Shown piece by piece: positions 42,269 to 50,883 of a stretch of DNA of 64,000 nt (position 1 is the first letter of the stretch; each line of letters opens with the position of its first letter). Origin of the DNA: JANQQJ01 sp046290575 (GTDB taxonomy: Bacteria; Pseudomonadota; Alphaproteobacteria; SMXS01); NCBI GenBank assembly GCA_046290575.1, contig JBKAGX010000001.1, positions 248,001 through 312,000 of the forward strand. The letters are read 5' to 3'. Below the pieces are notes generated by a model, which was not told where the DNA came from, searched no databases, and worked only from the letters and a program-made list of their open reading frames with translations. Made by a program: the position numbers and the translations under genes.

Positions 42269-43476
42269 GTGGCGTCCGCCAGTTCGTCTGCAATGCGGCG
42301 GGCCAGTTGCGCTGCCACGGCCGCTTTTGACCCTTCAGGCCAGTCTTCAACACCGTCCGGCGTGACCAGATGAACTGTGTTGCGATCGCCCCCCATGATG
42401 CCGGTTTCCGGCGAAACATCGTTGGCCAAAATCCAGTCGCACTGCTTTTTGGCCAGCTTGGCTTGCGCATGCGCGACCACATTTTCCGTTTCGGCTGCGA
42501 AACCGACTACGAGGCGGGGCCGGTCGTTGGCGTGCGCGGCAATACGGGCCAGGATGTCGGGGTTCTCTTTAAGCTTCAGCGCCGGGGGCGCGCCGCCATT
42601 CTTCTTGATCTTGTCGGTCGCCCCGTTTTCGACCCGCCAGTCTGCGACCGCAGCGACGAAGACGCCGATATCTACGGGCAGGCTGGCCTCGCAAGCGGTC
42701 AGCATCTCCGTGGCGGATTCGATTCGTATTGTCTCAACCCCTGCAGGGTTGTCCAGTTCGGTGGGGCCGGACACCATGGTTGTTTTGGCGCCCAGCGCGG
42801 CCAGTGCCTCGGCAATGGCATAGCCTTGTTTTCCCGACGACCGATTGGCGATATAGCGTACCGGGTCGATCGCTTCGTGCGTCGGGCCCGCCGTCACCAG
42901 CGCGGTGCGGCCTGCCAACGGTTTCGAAGCATCGGTTGCAAAGAATGATTCGACAGCCTCGATGATCTCCGGCACCTCCGCCAGCCGTCCGCTGCCGAAC
43001 TCACCGCAGGCCAGGTCGCCCGCAGCCGGTCCAACCCGCATGATGCCATCGTTTTCCAGTGTCGCCACGTTGCGTTGCGTTGCTGGATGGCCCCACATCT
43101 CGACATTCATGGAGGGGGCAATCATCACCGGTTTGTCGGTGGCGAGCAGTGCCGTGGTCGCCAGATCGCGGGCCAGACCATGCGCCATGGACGCCATCAA
43201 ATCAGCGGTTGCAGGCGCGACCAGCACGAGATCGGCCTCGCGCGACAGGCGGATGTGCCCCATTTCTGCTTCATCGGTCAGCGAGAACAGATCCATATAG
43301 ACTTTTTCGCCGGTCAGACTCGATACCGATAGCGGCGTCACGAACTCGCTGCCTGCCTTGGTCAGGATGGCGCGGACGCTGGCGCCGCGGTCCTGTAGCC
43401 GGCGGACCAGTTCAAGGCTCTTATAGGCAGCAATACCACCGCCAATAATCAGCAATATCCTTCGATTCTGCAGCAT
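42265..43476 (-). CDS. coaBC: Bifunctional phosphopantothenoylcysteine decarboxylase/synthetase
   Basis: 403 residues. CoaC half: GGGIAAYKSLELVRRL, APATADLMASMAHGLARDL and PSMNVEMWGHPAT (the ASMN/PxMN substrate loop) with the flavin site; CoaB half from about residue 190: LVTAGPTHEAIDPVRYIANRSSG. It makes 4'-phosphopantetheine for coenzyme A. The 95-bp gap upstream, before ubiB ends, has DnaA-box-like sequences. Confidence 0.96.
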   Translation of the reverse strand: MLQNRRILLIIGGGIAAYKSLELVRRLQDRGASVRAILTKAGSEFVTPLSVSSLTGEKVYMDLFSLTDEAEMGHIRLSREADLVLVAPATADLMASMAHGLARDLATTALLATDKPVMIAPSMNVEMWGHPATQRNVATLENDGIMRVGPAAGDLACGEFGSGRLAEVPEIIEAVESFFATDASKPLAGRTALVTAGPTHEAIDPVRYIANRSSGKQGYAIAEALAALGAKTTMVSGPTELDNPAGVETIRIESATEMLTACEASLPVDIGVFVAAVADWRVENGATDKIKKNGGAPPALKLKENPDILARIAAHANDRPRLVVGFAAETENVVAHAQAKLAKKQCDWILANDVSPETGIMGGDRNTVHLVTPDGVEDWPEGSKAAVAAQLARRIADELADAT

Positions 43477-43501
43477 CGATGCCCATTCTACGTATGAAAA
43501 G

Positions 43502-43524
43502 TGTGGTTAACTTAATTATCCACT
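43502..43524. promoter_or_regulatory. Paired DnaA-box-like sites in AT-rich intergenic
   Basis: TGTGGTTAA (43502-43510; complement TTAACCACA) and TTATCCACT (43516-43524) each differ by one base from TTATCCACA and face each other across 5 AT bases; TTATGCAAG follows at 43529. The pair also forms an inverted repeat GTGGnTAA-N7-TTAnCCAC. They could be DnaA sites, an oriC part, or an operator for coaBC. Confidence 0.4.
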
Positions 43525-43571
43525 CTGCTTATGCAAGATAATCCTGTTTCGGAGAGATTCCCGCGAAAGCC

Positions 43572-45122
43572 CTAAAGGCTGAACAAGAGTGCCGCCAGCA
43601 GGCCCGCGATGACCCATAGCGCCGCGGTCTGAAGGCGTTGTTTGTCGGCTTTTTCATGCGCAATCAGTCTGGCACTGTCCGGGTGCAGGCGCACACCCTC
43701 GTCTGTAAAGGCTTCAACGCGGGTCTTAAGCTGTTCGGCCGCGAGGGGAAGATAGCGGGCCAATGTCTGCAGGCTCTCCAACCCTTCGCGCAGATAGGCG
43801 TCCGGCCCCATATTGCTCTCGATCCAGCGGGTCACCACCGGCGGCGACACTTCCCACATATTGATGCTGGCATCGAGGTGTAATGCCAGGCCTTCCGCCA
43901 TCACCATCGTCCGCTGCAGCATCAGAAGTTGTGGCTGGGTATGCATGTCAAAGGTTTCAGTGGTCTTGAAAAGCTGTGACAGAAGTCTGCCAAACGAGAT
44001 TTCGCTGACCGGACGTCCGTTGATCGGTTCGCCGATGGCGCGCAGCGCCTGGGCGAACTGGCTGATACTCTTCGTGCGTGGCACATAGCCGGCTTCGAAG
44101 TGCACCTCGGCGATTCGGCGGTAATCACCCAGATGGAAGCCGCGCAGGATTTCCGCCAGGTAGCGGCGGGATGCTTTGTCCAGGCGGCCCATAATGCCGA
44201 AATCGACGGCGACCAGCGTCCCGTCCGGTGCCACGATCAGATTGCCCTGGTGTAGATCGGCATGAAAAAACCCGTCGCGCATGACCTGCAGCAGGAACAC
44301 GCGCACAAGCACGCGGGCCAACCTGTCCAGGTCATGCCCGGCATCGATCAGCGCCTGCCGGTCGTTGACAGGGGTCCCGTCGATCCATTCCGTCGCCAGA
44401 ACCCTCTTGGCGGTGCGCGGCCAGTCGACACGCGGGATTCTGTAGTTTGGCTCTTCCGCCATGTTCTCGGCCAATTCGCTGGCGGCCGAAGCCTCATATC
44501 GGAGGTCCATTTCGATTTCGACGGAGTCCGCGAGGGTCTCGACAACGTCGATGGGGCGAAGCCGTCTTGCATCGGGCACCCTTCTTTCCAGCAGACGTGC
44601 AAGCCATCTGAAGGTTTCCACGTCCCGCCGGAACGCTGCTTCAATGCCCGGCCGCAGGACTTTTACCGCGACGGGGATGCCGTCTGACGTAACGGCCTTA
44701 TGGACCTGCGCGATGCTGGCAGCGGCAACGGGCTCATCCTCGAATGTCTGAAACAGCGCATCAATCGGCTGTTCGAGCTCTTCCTCTATCGTGGCGCGCG
44801 CCTCATCGCTGGGAAAGGGAGGCAGGCGATCCTGCAGCGCCGTCAGGGCTTCTGCGACATCGCCGCCCAGCAGATCGGGCCGGGTGGCCAGCGATTGGCC
44901 AAGCTTGATGAAAGACGGGCCGAGCGATTGCAGGGCAAGGCGCAACCGCTCCCCCTCTGATTTGTCGCGCATGGTCCGCCGGCTGAACATGCTCAGCCAG
45001 CGAAGCGCTTTCAGCACCGGGGCGGCATCGCTGATCTGCTCCAGTGGAAACAGCGCATCGTGGCGCGCCAGCGTGCGGGCGATGTGCAGCAGCCGGAAAA
45101 ACTGGCGCAGGGAATCGAGCAT
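43572..45122 (-). CDS. ubiB: Ubiquinone biosynthesis kinase-like protein UbiB
   Basis: 516 residues. UbiB/ABC1 kinase-like fold: KLGQSLATRPDLLGGDV (the KxGQ motif), AAASIAQVHKA (alanine-rich loop replacing the glycine loop), VKVLRPGIE with the ATP lysine, and FFHADLHQGNLIV / VDFGIMG. Two C-terminal membrane helices near 485-516. It supports ubiquinone synthesis at the membrane. Placed 5 bp downstream of ubiE. Confidence 0.95.
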   Translation of the reverse strand: MLDSLRQFFRLLHIARTLARHDALFPLEQISDAAPVLKALRWLSMFSRRTMRDKSEGERLRLALQSLGPSFIKLGQSLATRPDLLGGDVAEALTALQDRLPPFPSDEARATIEEELEQPIDALFQTFEDEPVAAASIAQVHKAVTSDGIPVAVKVLRPGIEAAFRRDVETFRWLARLLERRVPDARRLRPIDVVETLADSVEIEMDLRYEASAASELAENMAEEPNYRIPRVDWPRTAKRVLATEWIDGTPVNDRQALIDAGHDLDRLARVLVRVFLLQVMRDGFFHADLHQGNLIVAPDGTLVAVDFGIMGRLDKASRRYLAEILRGFHLGDYRRIAEVHFEAGYVPRTKSISQFAQALRAIGEPINGRPVSEISFGRLLSQLFKTTETFDMHTQPQLLMLQRTMVMAEGLALHLDASINMWEVSPPVVTRWIESNMGPDAYLREGLESLQTLARYLPLAAEQLKTRVEAFTDEGVRLHPDSARLIAHEKADKQRLQTAALWVIAGLLAALLFSL

Positions 45123-45127
45123 GGGCC

Positions 45128-45931
45128 TTAGATGCGCCAGGCTGAATGCATGGCAACGACACCGGCGGTCATTTGCCGATGTTTCACCATAGACAGGCCG
45201 GCATCTGAAATCATGGCTGCGAACGGCTCAGGTGCCGGGAATTTGCGGATGCTCTCGACAAGGTAGCGATAGGATTCTGCGTCCCCGGCAATCATCCGGC
45301 CCATCTGTGGGACGATATTGATTGAGTATGCGTCATAGAGGCGTCTTAGAACTGCATGGTTCACCGTGGAGAATTCCAGACAGAGAAACCGCCCGCCGGG
45401 CTTCAGCACCCGCCGCGCTTCACGCAGGGCCGCGGGGATGTCGGTTACATTGCGGATGCCGAAGGCGATCGTATAGGCGTCGACGCTCCGGTCCGCCAGC
45501 GGCAGGGCTTCGGCGTTGCCGCACAACCAGTCCAGATGATCCAGCCGCCCGGCATCGACACTGCGGTCACGGCCCACCCGCAGCATATCGGCGTTGATGT
45601 CGCAGACGCTTACATGCGCCGGTGGCTGGCTCTCTGCGAGTTCGCGATTCGCCCGGTCCAGGATTCGAAAGGCGATGTCGCCCGTACCGCCGGCAACATC
45701 CAGAATGTGCATGCCGGGGCGCGGGCGCAGCCAGTCAATCATGGCGGACTTCCAAAGCCGGTGGATGCCGCCGCTCATGGCGTCGTTCATGATATCGTAG
45801 CGGGTCGCAACAGACGAGAAGACCCCGCCGACAAGGGCGGTCTTCTCCGGGGCGGAGACCTGCCGGAATCCGAAGTCGACGGTGTAGTCTTCGCCGGAAG
45901 ATGCTGTGTTTTCCGCGTTTTCTTCTATCAT
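45128..45931 (-). CDS. ubiE: Ubiquinone/menaquinone biosynthesis C-methyltransferase
   Basis: 267 residues. SAM-binding motif ILDVAGGTGDIAFRIL near residues 75-90, and the UbiE signatures YDIMNDAMSGGIHRLWK and IAFGIRNVTDIPAALREARRVLKPGGR. It methylates the demethoxy quinone ring. Divergent from mutM across only 44 bp; ubiE heads the minus-strand run that reaches dsrE at 39173. Confidence 0.97.
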   Translation of the reverse strand: MIEENAENTASSGEDYTVDFGFRQVSAPEKTALVGGVFSSVATRYDIMNDAMSGGIHRLWKSAMIDWLRPRPGMHILDVAGGTGDIAFRILDRANRELAESQPPAHVSVCDINADMLRVGRDRSVDAGRLDHLDWLCGNAEALPLADRSVDAYTIAFGIRNVTDIPAALREARRVLKPGGRFLCLEFSTVNHAVLRRLYDAYSINIVPQMGRMIAGDAESYRYLVESIRKFPAPEPFAAMISDAGLSMVKHRQMTAGVVAMHSAWRI

Positions 45932-45975
45932 GCGCGCACCTTACCGCAGTGCTGCCCTCATGACACCCTGATGTA

Positions 45976-46818
45976 ATGCCTGAATTGCCTGAAGTTGAAA
46001 CCGTCTGCCGGGGGTTGCGCCCGGTCCTCGAAGGGCGTCGGCTCACCAATGTGCAGGTGCGGCGGCCCGACCTGAGATTCCCGTTGCCGGTGGGCATGGC
46101 AGACTCGCTGCGCGGCCGGGTGGTGGAGCGAATCGACCGGCGGGCCAAATACATCCTGGCCTATCTCGACGATGGTCAGGTGCTGATCATGCATCTGGGG
46201 ATGTCGGGCAGAATGAATTTGTGGGCACCGCAGGGTGACGAGGCGCCGCCGGCACTCCATATCCATGACCATGTGGTGTTCGAGGCGGGCAACGGCAGCC
46301 GGGTGGTGTTCCACGATCCCAGGCGGTTCGGTTACATGACGTTGGCTGAAGCCAAGACGTTGGAGACGCACCCCTATTTCGCTGCGCTGGGACCGGAGCC
46401 GCTGGGCGACGAGTTCAGCGCGGCCTATCTGTCAGAAGCCCTGCGGGGCAAAAGAACGCCGATCAAATCGGCCTTGCTCGACCAGCGTATCGTTGCAGGT
46501 CTGGGAAACATCTATGTCTGCGAGGCCTTGTTTGAGGCGGGGGTTTCGCCGCGGCGGCTGGCGGCCAATGTTGCCGGCACACGCGCCGAGCGGCTGGTGC
46601 CGCAGATCAAGGCAGTGCTTGAACGTGCGATCGCCGCCGGTGGGTCGACATTGCGTGACTATGCACAGGTGGATGGCGAGCTGGGCTATTTTCAGCATAG
46701 CTGGAAGGTTTATGGCCGCGAGGGAGCGCCCTGTAGAACGCCTGGCTGCGAGTCTGTGGTTCAGCGGATTGTGCAAAGCGGACGCTCGACATTCTATTGC
46801 CCGTCATGTCAGAGGTAG
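45976..46818 (+). CDS. mutM: Formamidopyrimidine-DNA glycosylase
   Basis: 280 residues. Catalytic Pro2-Glu3 (MPELPEVETVCRGLRP), Lys in RAKYILAYLDDGQVLIMHLGMSG, and the C-terminal zinc finger with four cysteines (CRTPGC ... FYCPSCQ). Removes 8-oxoguanine and Fapy lesions. Four bases separate its stop from the small exported protein gene. Confidence 0.97.
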   Translation: MPELPEVETVCRGLRPVLEGRRLTNVQVRRPDLRFPLPVGMADSLRGRVVERIDRRAKYILAYLDDGQVLIMHLGMSGRMNLWAPQGDEAPPALHIHDHVVFEAGNGSRVVFHDPRRFGYMTLAEAKTLETHPYFAALGPEPLGDEFSAAYLSEALRGKRTPIKSALLDQRIVAGLGNIYVCEALFEAGVSPRRLAANVAGTRAERLVPQIKAVLERAIAAGGSTLRDYAQVDGELGYFQHSWKVYGREGAPCRTPGCESVVQRIVQSGRSTFYCPSCQR

Positions 46819-46822
46819 AGTT

Positions 46823-47200
46823 ATGATGAAAGCGCTTCTGATCTGTCTGATGATGATGGCGGGTACGGCTGTGGCTCAGGATGCGCCTGTCTATGTGGCG
46901 GGCGTCTCGGGCGTGCCACTAATGCCCGGCTTGACCGAGCTGGAAGATGAAACCGTTGTCTTTGACAAACCCGGCGGACGCATCGTCGATGCCGTTGCCA
47001 CCGGGGCCATGCCGACCGACCAGGTGCTTACCTATTACTCTGAAGCTCTGGATGTGTATGGCTGGATCGACGCGGTACCGGAAATTGCCGACGGGCTGAT
47101 CGTCATGCGCGAGGGCGAAGTGCTACACCTGCGAATCCGCGAGGCGGAAGGCGGGGTCCGGGTTCATTATTCTCTGGCCCCCTACCGGGCAAAGCCTTAG
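46823..47200 (+). CDS. Small exported protein of unknown function
   Basis: 125 residues from ATG 46823, with AGAGG overlapping the mutM end. Residues 1-20 (MMKALLICLMMMAGTAVAQD) are a signal peptide with Ala-x-Ala-type cleavage; the mature part is acidic, beta-rich (VYVAGVSGVPLMPGLTELEDETVVFDK) and ends with VHYSLAPYR. No cysteine after cleavage and no recognised domain. Co-transcription with mutM is likely from the 4-bp gap. Probably periplasmic. Confidence 0.75.
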   Translation: MMKALLICLMMMAGTAVAQDAPVYVAGVSGVPLMPGLTELEDETVVFDKPGGRIVDAVATGAMPTDQVLTYYSEALDVYGWIDAVPEIADGLIVMREGEVLHLRIREAEGGVRVHYSLAPYRAKP

Positions 47201-47285
47201 GGCGTTTCTCTGGCTTGTCAGCCGCGCGAAGCTCTGCCAAAACCCCCGTCACGCTGATTCGCACCGACATCAAGAGGCTCCATCC

Positions 47286-48062
47286 ATGTCCTATGAGAAC
47301 ATCACCGTCGACGAGCATGGCGCAGTTGCGCTGATCACATTGAACCGCCCGAAGGCGCTTAATGCGCTGAATGGCGCGCTGATGGACGATCTGACGGCGG
47401 CGCTGGCCGCCATTGAAGCCGACGCCGATATTGGCTGTACCGTCATCACCGGCAGTGACCGGGCGTTTGCCGCCGGGGCGGACATCAAGGAAATGCAGTC
47501 GAAAGATTATATCGATGTCTTCATGGAAGACTTCATCACGGCCAACTGGGAAGCGGTGACGCGTACACGCAAGCCGGTGATCGCGGCGGTGGCTGGCTAC
47601 GCCCTGGGCGGTGGCTGTGAGCTCGCCATGATGTGCGACTTCATTATCGCGGCGGATACGGCCAAGTTCGGCCAGCCTGAAATCAATCTCGGCGTCATCC
47701 CGGGTTCGGGTGGCACGCAGCGCCTGACGCGGTTTGTCGGCAAATCGAAGTCGATGGAAATGTGTCTGACGGGCCGCATGATGGACGCCGAAGAGGCCGA
47801 ACGCGCTGGCCTGGTCAGCCGGATCGTGCCGGCTGATGATCTGGTCAAGGAAGCGCTTGAGGTGGCGGCTAAAATCGCGGCGCAATCGCGGCCGGCGGTG
47901 ATGATCGCCAAGGAATCCATCAACCGGGCCTACGAGACGACGCTTTCCGAAGGCGTTCGATTCGAACGCCGGGTCTTCCATTCGCTGTTTTCATTCGATG
48001 ACCAGACCGAAGGCATGTCCGCTTTTGCCGAAAAGCGTTCCGCGCAGTTCAAGAATCGCTGA
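47286..48062 (+). CDS. Enoyl-CoA hydratase
   Basis: 258 residues of the crotonase family. Oxyanion-hole segments AAGADIKEMQSKDY and GYALGGGCELAMMCDF are intact, and the catalytic Glu pair is in GQPEINLGVIPGSGGTQRL. It hydrates 2-trans-enoyl-CoA in fatty-acid oxidation and probably feeds PHA metabolism, given the phaZ downstream. A gene of this type beside rpsT and dnaA is common in alphaproteobacteria. Confidence 0.95.
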   Translation: MSYENITVDEHGAVALITLNRPKALNALNGALMDDLTAALAAIEADADIGCTVITGSDRAFAAGADIKEMQSKDYIDVFMEDFITANWEAVTRTRKPVIAAVAGYALGGGCELAMMCDFIIAADTAKFGQPEINLGVIPGSGGTQRLTRFVGKSKSMEMCLTGRMMDAEEAERAGLVSRIVPADDLVKEALEVAAKIAAQSRPAVMIAKESINRAYETTLSEGVRFERRVFHSLFSFDDQTEGMSAFAEKRSAQFKNR

Positions 48063-48084
48063 TCGCCCAGCGGTCATCGGTTGG

Positions 48085-48113
48085 TTGACGCCGGTTTTGG
48101 GGCGGTCTATAAG
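48085..48113 (+). promoter_or_regulatory. rpsT promoter
   Basis: TTGACG (48085-48090) and TATAAG (48108-48113) are separated by exactly 17 bp, 45 bp before the rpsT start. One of the clearest sigma70 matches in the window, as expected for a ribosomal protein gene. Confidence 0.65.
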
Positions 48114-48157
48114 CCGCGCCCTGATCGACAACACAGTTTAGATAGAACGGAAACGTA

Positions 48158-48424
48158 ATGGCTAATTCGCCACAGGCCCGCAAACGTATTCGCCAGAGTG
48201 AGCGCCGCACGGAAGTGAACCGTGCCCGCCGTGGCCGTATTCGCACCATGATCAAGGATGTCGAAACCGCCATTGAAGCCGGTGATGCTGCTGCGGCTCA
48301 GGACGCACTGAAGATTGCGCAGCCAACCATCATGCGCGGTGTTTCAAAGGGCGTGATCCAGAAGAATACGGCGTCGCGGAAAATCTCCCGTCTGTCGAAT
48401 CGTATCCGCGCGCTCGGCGCCTGA
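48158..48424 (+). CDS. rpsT: 30S ribosomal protein S20
   Basis: 88 residues, expected length: MANSPQARKRIRQSERRTEVNRARR at the N-terminus and KGVIQKNTASRKISRLSNRIRAL at the end. Highly basic, three-helix S20 fold. Short ribosome site ACGGAAACG before ATG. It commonly sits just upstream of dnaA in alphaproteobacteria; here a rhodanese gene intervenes. Confidence 0.97.
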   Translation: MANSPQARKRIRQSERRTEVNRARRGRIRTMIKDVETAIEAGDAAAAQDALKIAQPTIMRGVSKGVIQKNTASRKISRLSNRIRALGA

Positions 48425-48810
48425 TAGTCCAGCCCTTCCTTTTTTTAGCAGTCCCGTGATGCTTGCGTGGCGACCTTTTGGTTGCCGCGCTTATGCTATT
48501 GCGCGAGCGTCGAACTGTCGGCTTCTATATCTTGTGGCGGGCGCCTGCACATGACACATGGTTGTCACAGAAGCGTAAAATTTCTGCTTTGGGCTGTTGC
48601 CAACTCCCCGTGTTTTTGTAATCCTAATCTCCTGACTCGGTGTCGGAGCCGGTCCCTTAAAAGTAAAAGCTAAGAAAAAGCAGACTTCCAATACGGTTTT
48701 TTGCTGCACGATTTCTTTGCACTCCTGTATTCAGGTGATGCGCGTGACGGCGGATACAAGGATCGGGCGAATTAGTTGGCGGTCTGTTACAGAAGAAAGG
48801 GCGGGGGGAA
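48425..48810. other. 386-bp intergenic between rpsT and rhodanese gene
   Basis: The longest gene-free stretch in the window and visibly more AT-rich than its flanks. It contains a 7-T run at about 48440, an 11-bp hairpin (48465-48490), several A or T runs (48580-48720) and GGGGGG before the rhodanese ATG. I find no TTATCCACA-like DnaA box, tRNA or convincing small ORF. It may hold the rpsT terminator, a small RNA or the dnaA-region promoter. Confidence 0.7.
48465..48490 (+). other. Strong hairpin downstream of rpsT
   Basis: GCGTGGCGACC-TTTT-GGTTGCCGCGC folds into an 11-bp stem including two G-U wobbles. No T run follows on either strand, so it is not a standard terminator; possible small-RNA stem or transcript 3' end. 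Confidence 0.5.
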
Positions 48811-49230
48811 ATGCCAGGATATGCGGGGGATCTTTCGCCGAAAGAGGCGTGGACTCTTTTGGAATCAGATGCTTCAGCCACGTTGATTGACGTGCGCACA
48901 CGGGCCGAATGGACATATGTCGGCGTGCCTGATTTGTCGCCGGTTAATAAACAGACAGTTTTCATCGAATGGCAAATCTTCCCCGACGGTAGCCGGAACC
49001 CGGCCTTCGATCAGCAGGTCGATTCGCTTGAGTTGGACAAGGACACGCCGTTGCTTTTTCTCTGCCGGTCCGGCGCCCGGTCTGCGGCGGCGGCCAGTTT
49101 GATGACGCAGCAAGGTTTCACCCGTTGTTACAACGTCGCCGAAGGCTTTGAGGGGGATCCTGATGGTGCCCGCCACCGGGGCAGTGTGAATGGTTGGAAG
49201 GTCCGCGGATTGCCGTGGATGCAGGGCTAA
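48811..49230 (+). CDS. Single-domain rhodanese-like protein
   Basis: 139 residues of one rhodanese domain. Active-site loop is LLFLCRSGARSAAAA with the catalytic Cys near residue 84, and the opening AWTLLESDASATLIDVRTRAEW is typical. Cytoplasmic, no signal peptide. GGGGGGAA gives the ribosome site. Its stop is 13 bp before the dnaA GTG, so the two genes probably share a transcript, placing a sulfurtransferase directly before the replication initiator. Confidence 0.9.
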   Translation: MPGYAGDLSPKEAWTLLESDASATLIDVRTRAEWTYVGVPDLSPVNKQTVFIEWQIFPDGSRNPAFDQQVDSLELDKDTPLLFLCRSGARSAAAASLMTQQGFTRCYNVAEGFEGDPDGARHRGSVNGWKVRGLPWMQG

Positions 49231-49243
49231 GGGGGTTAGCACG

Positions 49244-50656
49244 GTGGACAAGATGGTCGGCAAAGGGATCGAATCGGCGCAAGGGGGCGCGACGCCGGAG
49301 CAGCAAATCGCCTGGCAAAAGGTGCGAGAGAAACTAAGGCAGGAGTATTCGGATGCGACGTTTGACAGCTGGCTGAAGCCACTGGCGTTGCTGAAGGCAA
49401 GTGCAGAGGGATTGCTGATCGCCGCGCCGACCCGTTTCATGAGCGACTGGGTCCGTACCCATTATCTGGCGCGCATCGCCGATTTCTGGCTGGAGGAAGC
49501 TGGCGACAAGGTCACAGCCGATCTGATCGTCGATATTGATCTCGCCGGATCCGGTGAGGCCTTGCCGCACGCAAAGCCGGCACCGGCAGCCTCCGCAGGA
49601 GGCCATGGCGGTGGGCCTGGGCCAGAAACCTATGTCGGGCCGCTTGATCCCCGATTTACCTTTGACAGTTTCGTGGTCGGCAGCTCCAACGATCTGGCGC
49701 ATGCCGCAGCGCGGCGGGTCGCGTCCAGTGACGCTGTACAGTTCAATCCGTTGTTCCTTTATGGCGGCGTCGGGCTCGGCAAAACGCATCTGATGCATGC
49801 CATTGCGTGGCACATCAAGCAGGTCACGCCGGATCGCCGGGTGATGTATGTCTCGGCGGAGACGTTCATGAACCAGTTTATCCGGGCGCTGCGTTTTAAG
49901 GACACCATGTCGTTCAAGGACCAGTTCCGGTCCGTCGATGTGCTGATGATCGACGATGTGCAGTTCATCGCCAACAAGGACGCGACGCAGGAAGAGTTCT
50001 TTCACACCTTCAACGCGCTGGTCGACCACAACCGCCAGGTCATTATCTCGGCGGACCGGTCGCCGTCCGACCTGGAGGGGATCGAAGAGCGGATCCGCTC
50101 GCGGTTGGGATGGGGCCTGGTCGCTGATATCCATCCCACCGACTACGAGCTGCGCTTCGGTATTCTTCAGTCGAAGCTGGAGCAGATGGAAGACATCAGC
50201 GTGCCCGCCGACGTGCTGGAATTCCTGGCTCGGCGGATCACCTCGAATGTGCGTGAACTGGAAGGTGCGCTCAATCGGGTCGCTGCTTATGCGGATCTCA
50301 CCGGCCGGGCGGTCACGATCGATATGACGCAGGAAATCCTGCAGGATCTGATCCGCGCCAATGACCGCCGTTTGAGTATCTCGGAAATCCAGCGCCATGT
50401 GGCCGAATACTTCAATGTGCGGCTTGCCGAGCTGCTCTCGGCGCGCCGGGCGGTTTCCATTGCCCGGCCGCGTCAGGTGGCGATGTACCTCTCTAAACAG
50501 CTGACCTCGGCCAGCTTGCCGCAAATCGGGCGCAAGTTCGGGGGGCGTGACCACACCACCGTCATCCATGCGGTCAAGCGGATCGAAGAGCTGCGCGAGA
50601 TCGATGGTGTGCTGGATGAGGATATCGAAAACCTGAGGCGGATTCTCGAAGGTTAA
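49244..50656 (+). CDS. dnaA: Chromosomal replication initiator DnaA
   Basis: 470 residues from GTG 49244, with AAGGGGG at 49229-49235; a longer reading enters the rhodanese gene. Domain I (about 20-90), then a short linker, AAA+ with Walker A YGGVGLGKTHLMHAI near residue 172 and Walker B VLMIDDVQFI, and domain IV with the signature GRDHTTVIHAVKRIEEL near residues 432-448. It melts oriC and acts as a transcription factor. First of dnaA-dnaN-recF-gyrB. Confidence 0.98.
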   Translation: MDKMVGKGIESAQGGATPEQQIAWQKVREKLRQEYSDATFDSWLKPLALLKASAEGLLIAAPTRFMSDWVRTHYLARIADFWLEEAGDKVTADLIVDIDLAGSGEALPHAKPAPAASAGGHGGGPGPETYVGPLDPRFTFDSFVVGSSNDLAHAAARRVASSDAVQFNPLFLYGGVGLGKTHLMHAIAWHIKQVTPDRRVMYVSAETFMNQFIRALRFKDTMSFKDQFRSVDVLMIDDVQFIANKDATQEEFFHTFNALVDHNRQVIISADRSPSDLEGIEERIRSRLGWGLVADIHPTDYELRFGILQSKLEQMEDISVPADVLEFLARRITSNVRELEGALNRVAAYADLTGRAVTIDMTQEILQDLIRANDRRLSISEIQRHVAEYFNVRLAELLSARRAVSIARPRQVAMYLSKQLTSASLPQIGRKFGGRDHTTVIHAVKRIEELREIDGVLDEDIENLRRILEG

Positions 50657-50679
50657 AGGCCTCTCAAACCGCTTTACTT

Positions 50680-50700
50680 CCGGCCTTTTGCGGAGGCCGG
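50680..50700 (+). terminator. Hairpin after dnaA
   Basis: CCGGCC-TTTTGCGGA-GGCCGG forms a 6-bp GC stem 23 bp after the dnaA stop; no T tract follows. Possibly a partial terminator separating dnaA and dnaN transcription. Confidence 0.4.
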
Positions 50701-50755
50701 GCAGCAATAGATTTGCGTGCAGTCAGGGCGTCTCTCTGCTAAGGTCTGTCTCCGG

Positions 50756-50784
50756 TTGACAGTGGCCCGAACGGGCCGTCGTCC
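50756..50784 (+). promoter_or_regulatory. Candidate dnaN promoter with palindromic spacer
   Basis: A perfect -35 TTGACA (50756-50761) is followed by the inverted repeat GGCCCG-AA-CGGGCC (50764-50777) within the spacer; the -10 (TCGTCC, 50779-50784) is poor. The palindrome could be an operator or an activator site. Confidence 0.35.
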
Positions 50785-50883
50785 GGCTTACGGGGGCTTC
50801 TTCTTTGGCCTTGTGAGAGTTCGAACAAAAACAGGGCCTTAGGGGCCAAAACCGATCCTGTCAAAAGCCACAAACGCAAATTC

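Noticed and set aside
48425..48810. Origin of replication directly upstream of dnaA
   Set aside because: AT-rich, but I find no sequence within one mismatch of TTATCCACA and no repeated 9-mers.
49334..50707. 457-codon open frame opposite dnaA
   Set aside because: Shadow of dnaA; no family match recognised.
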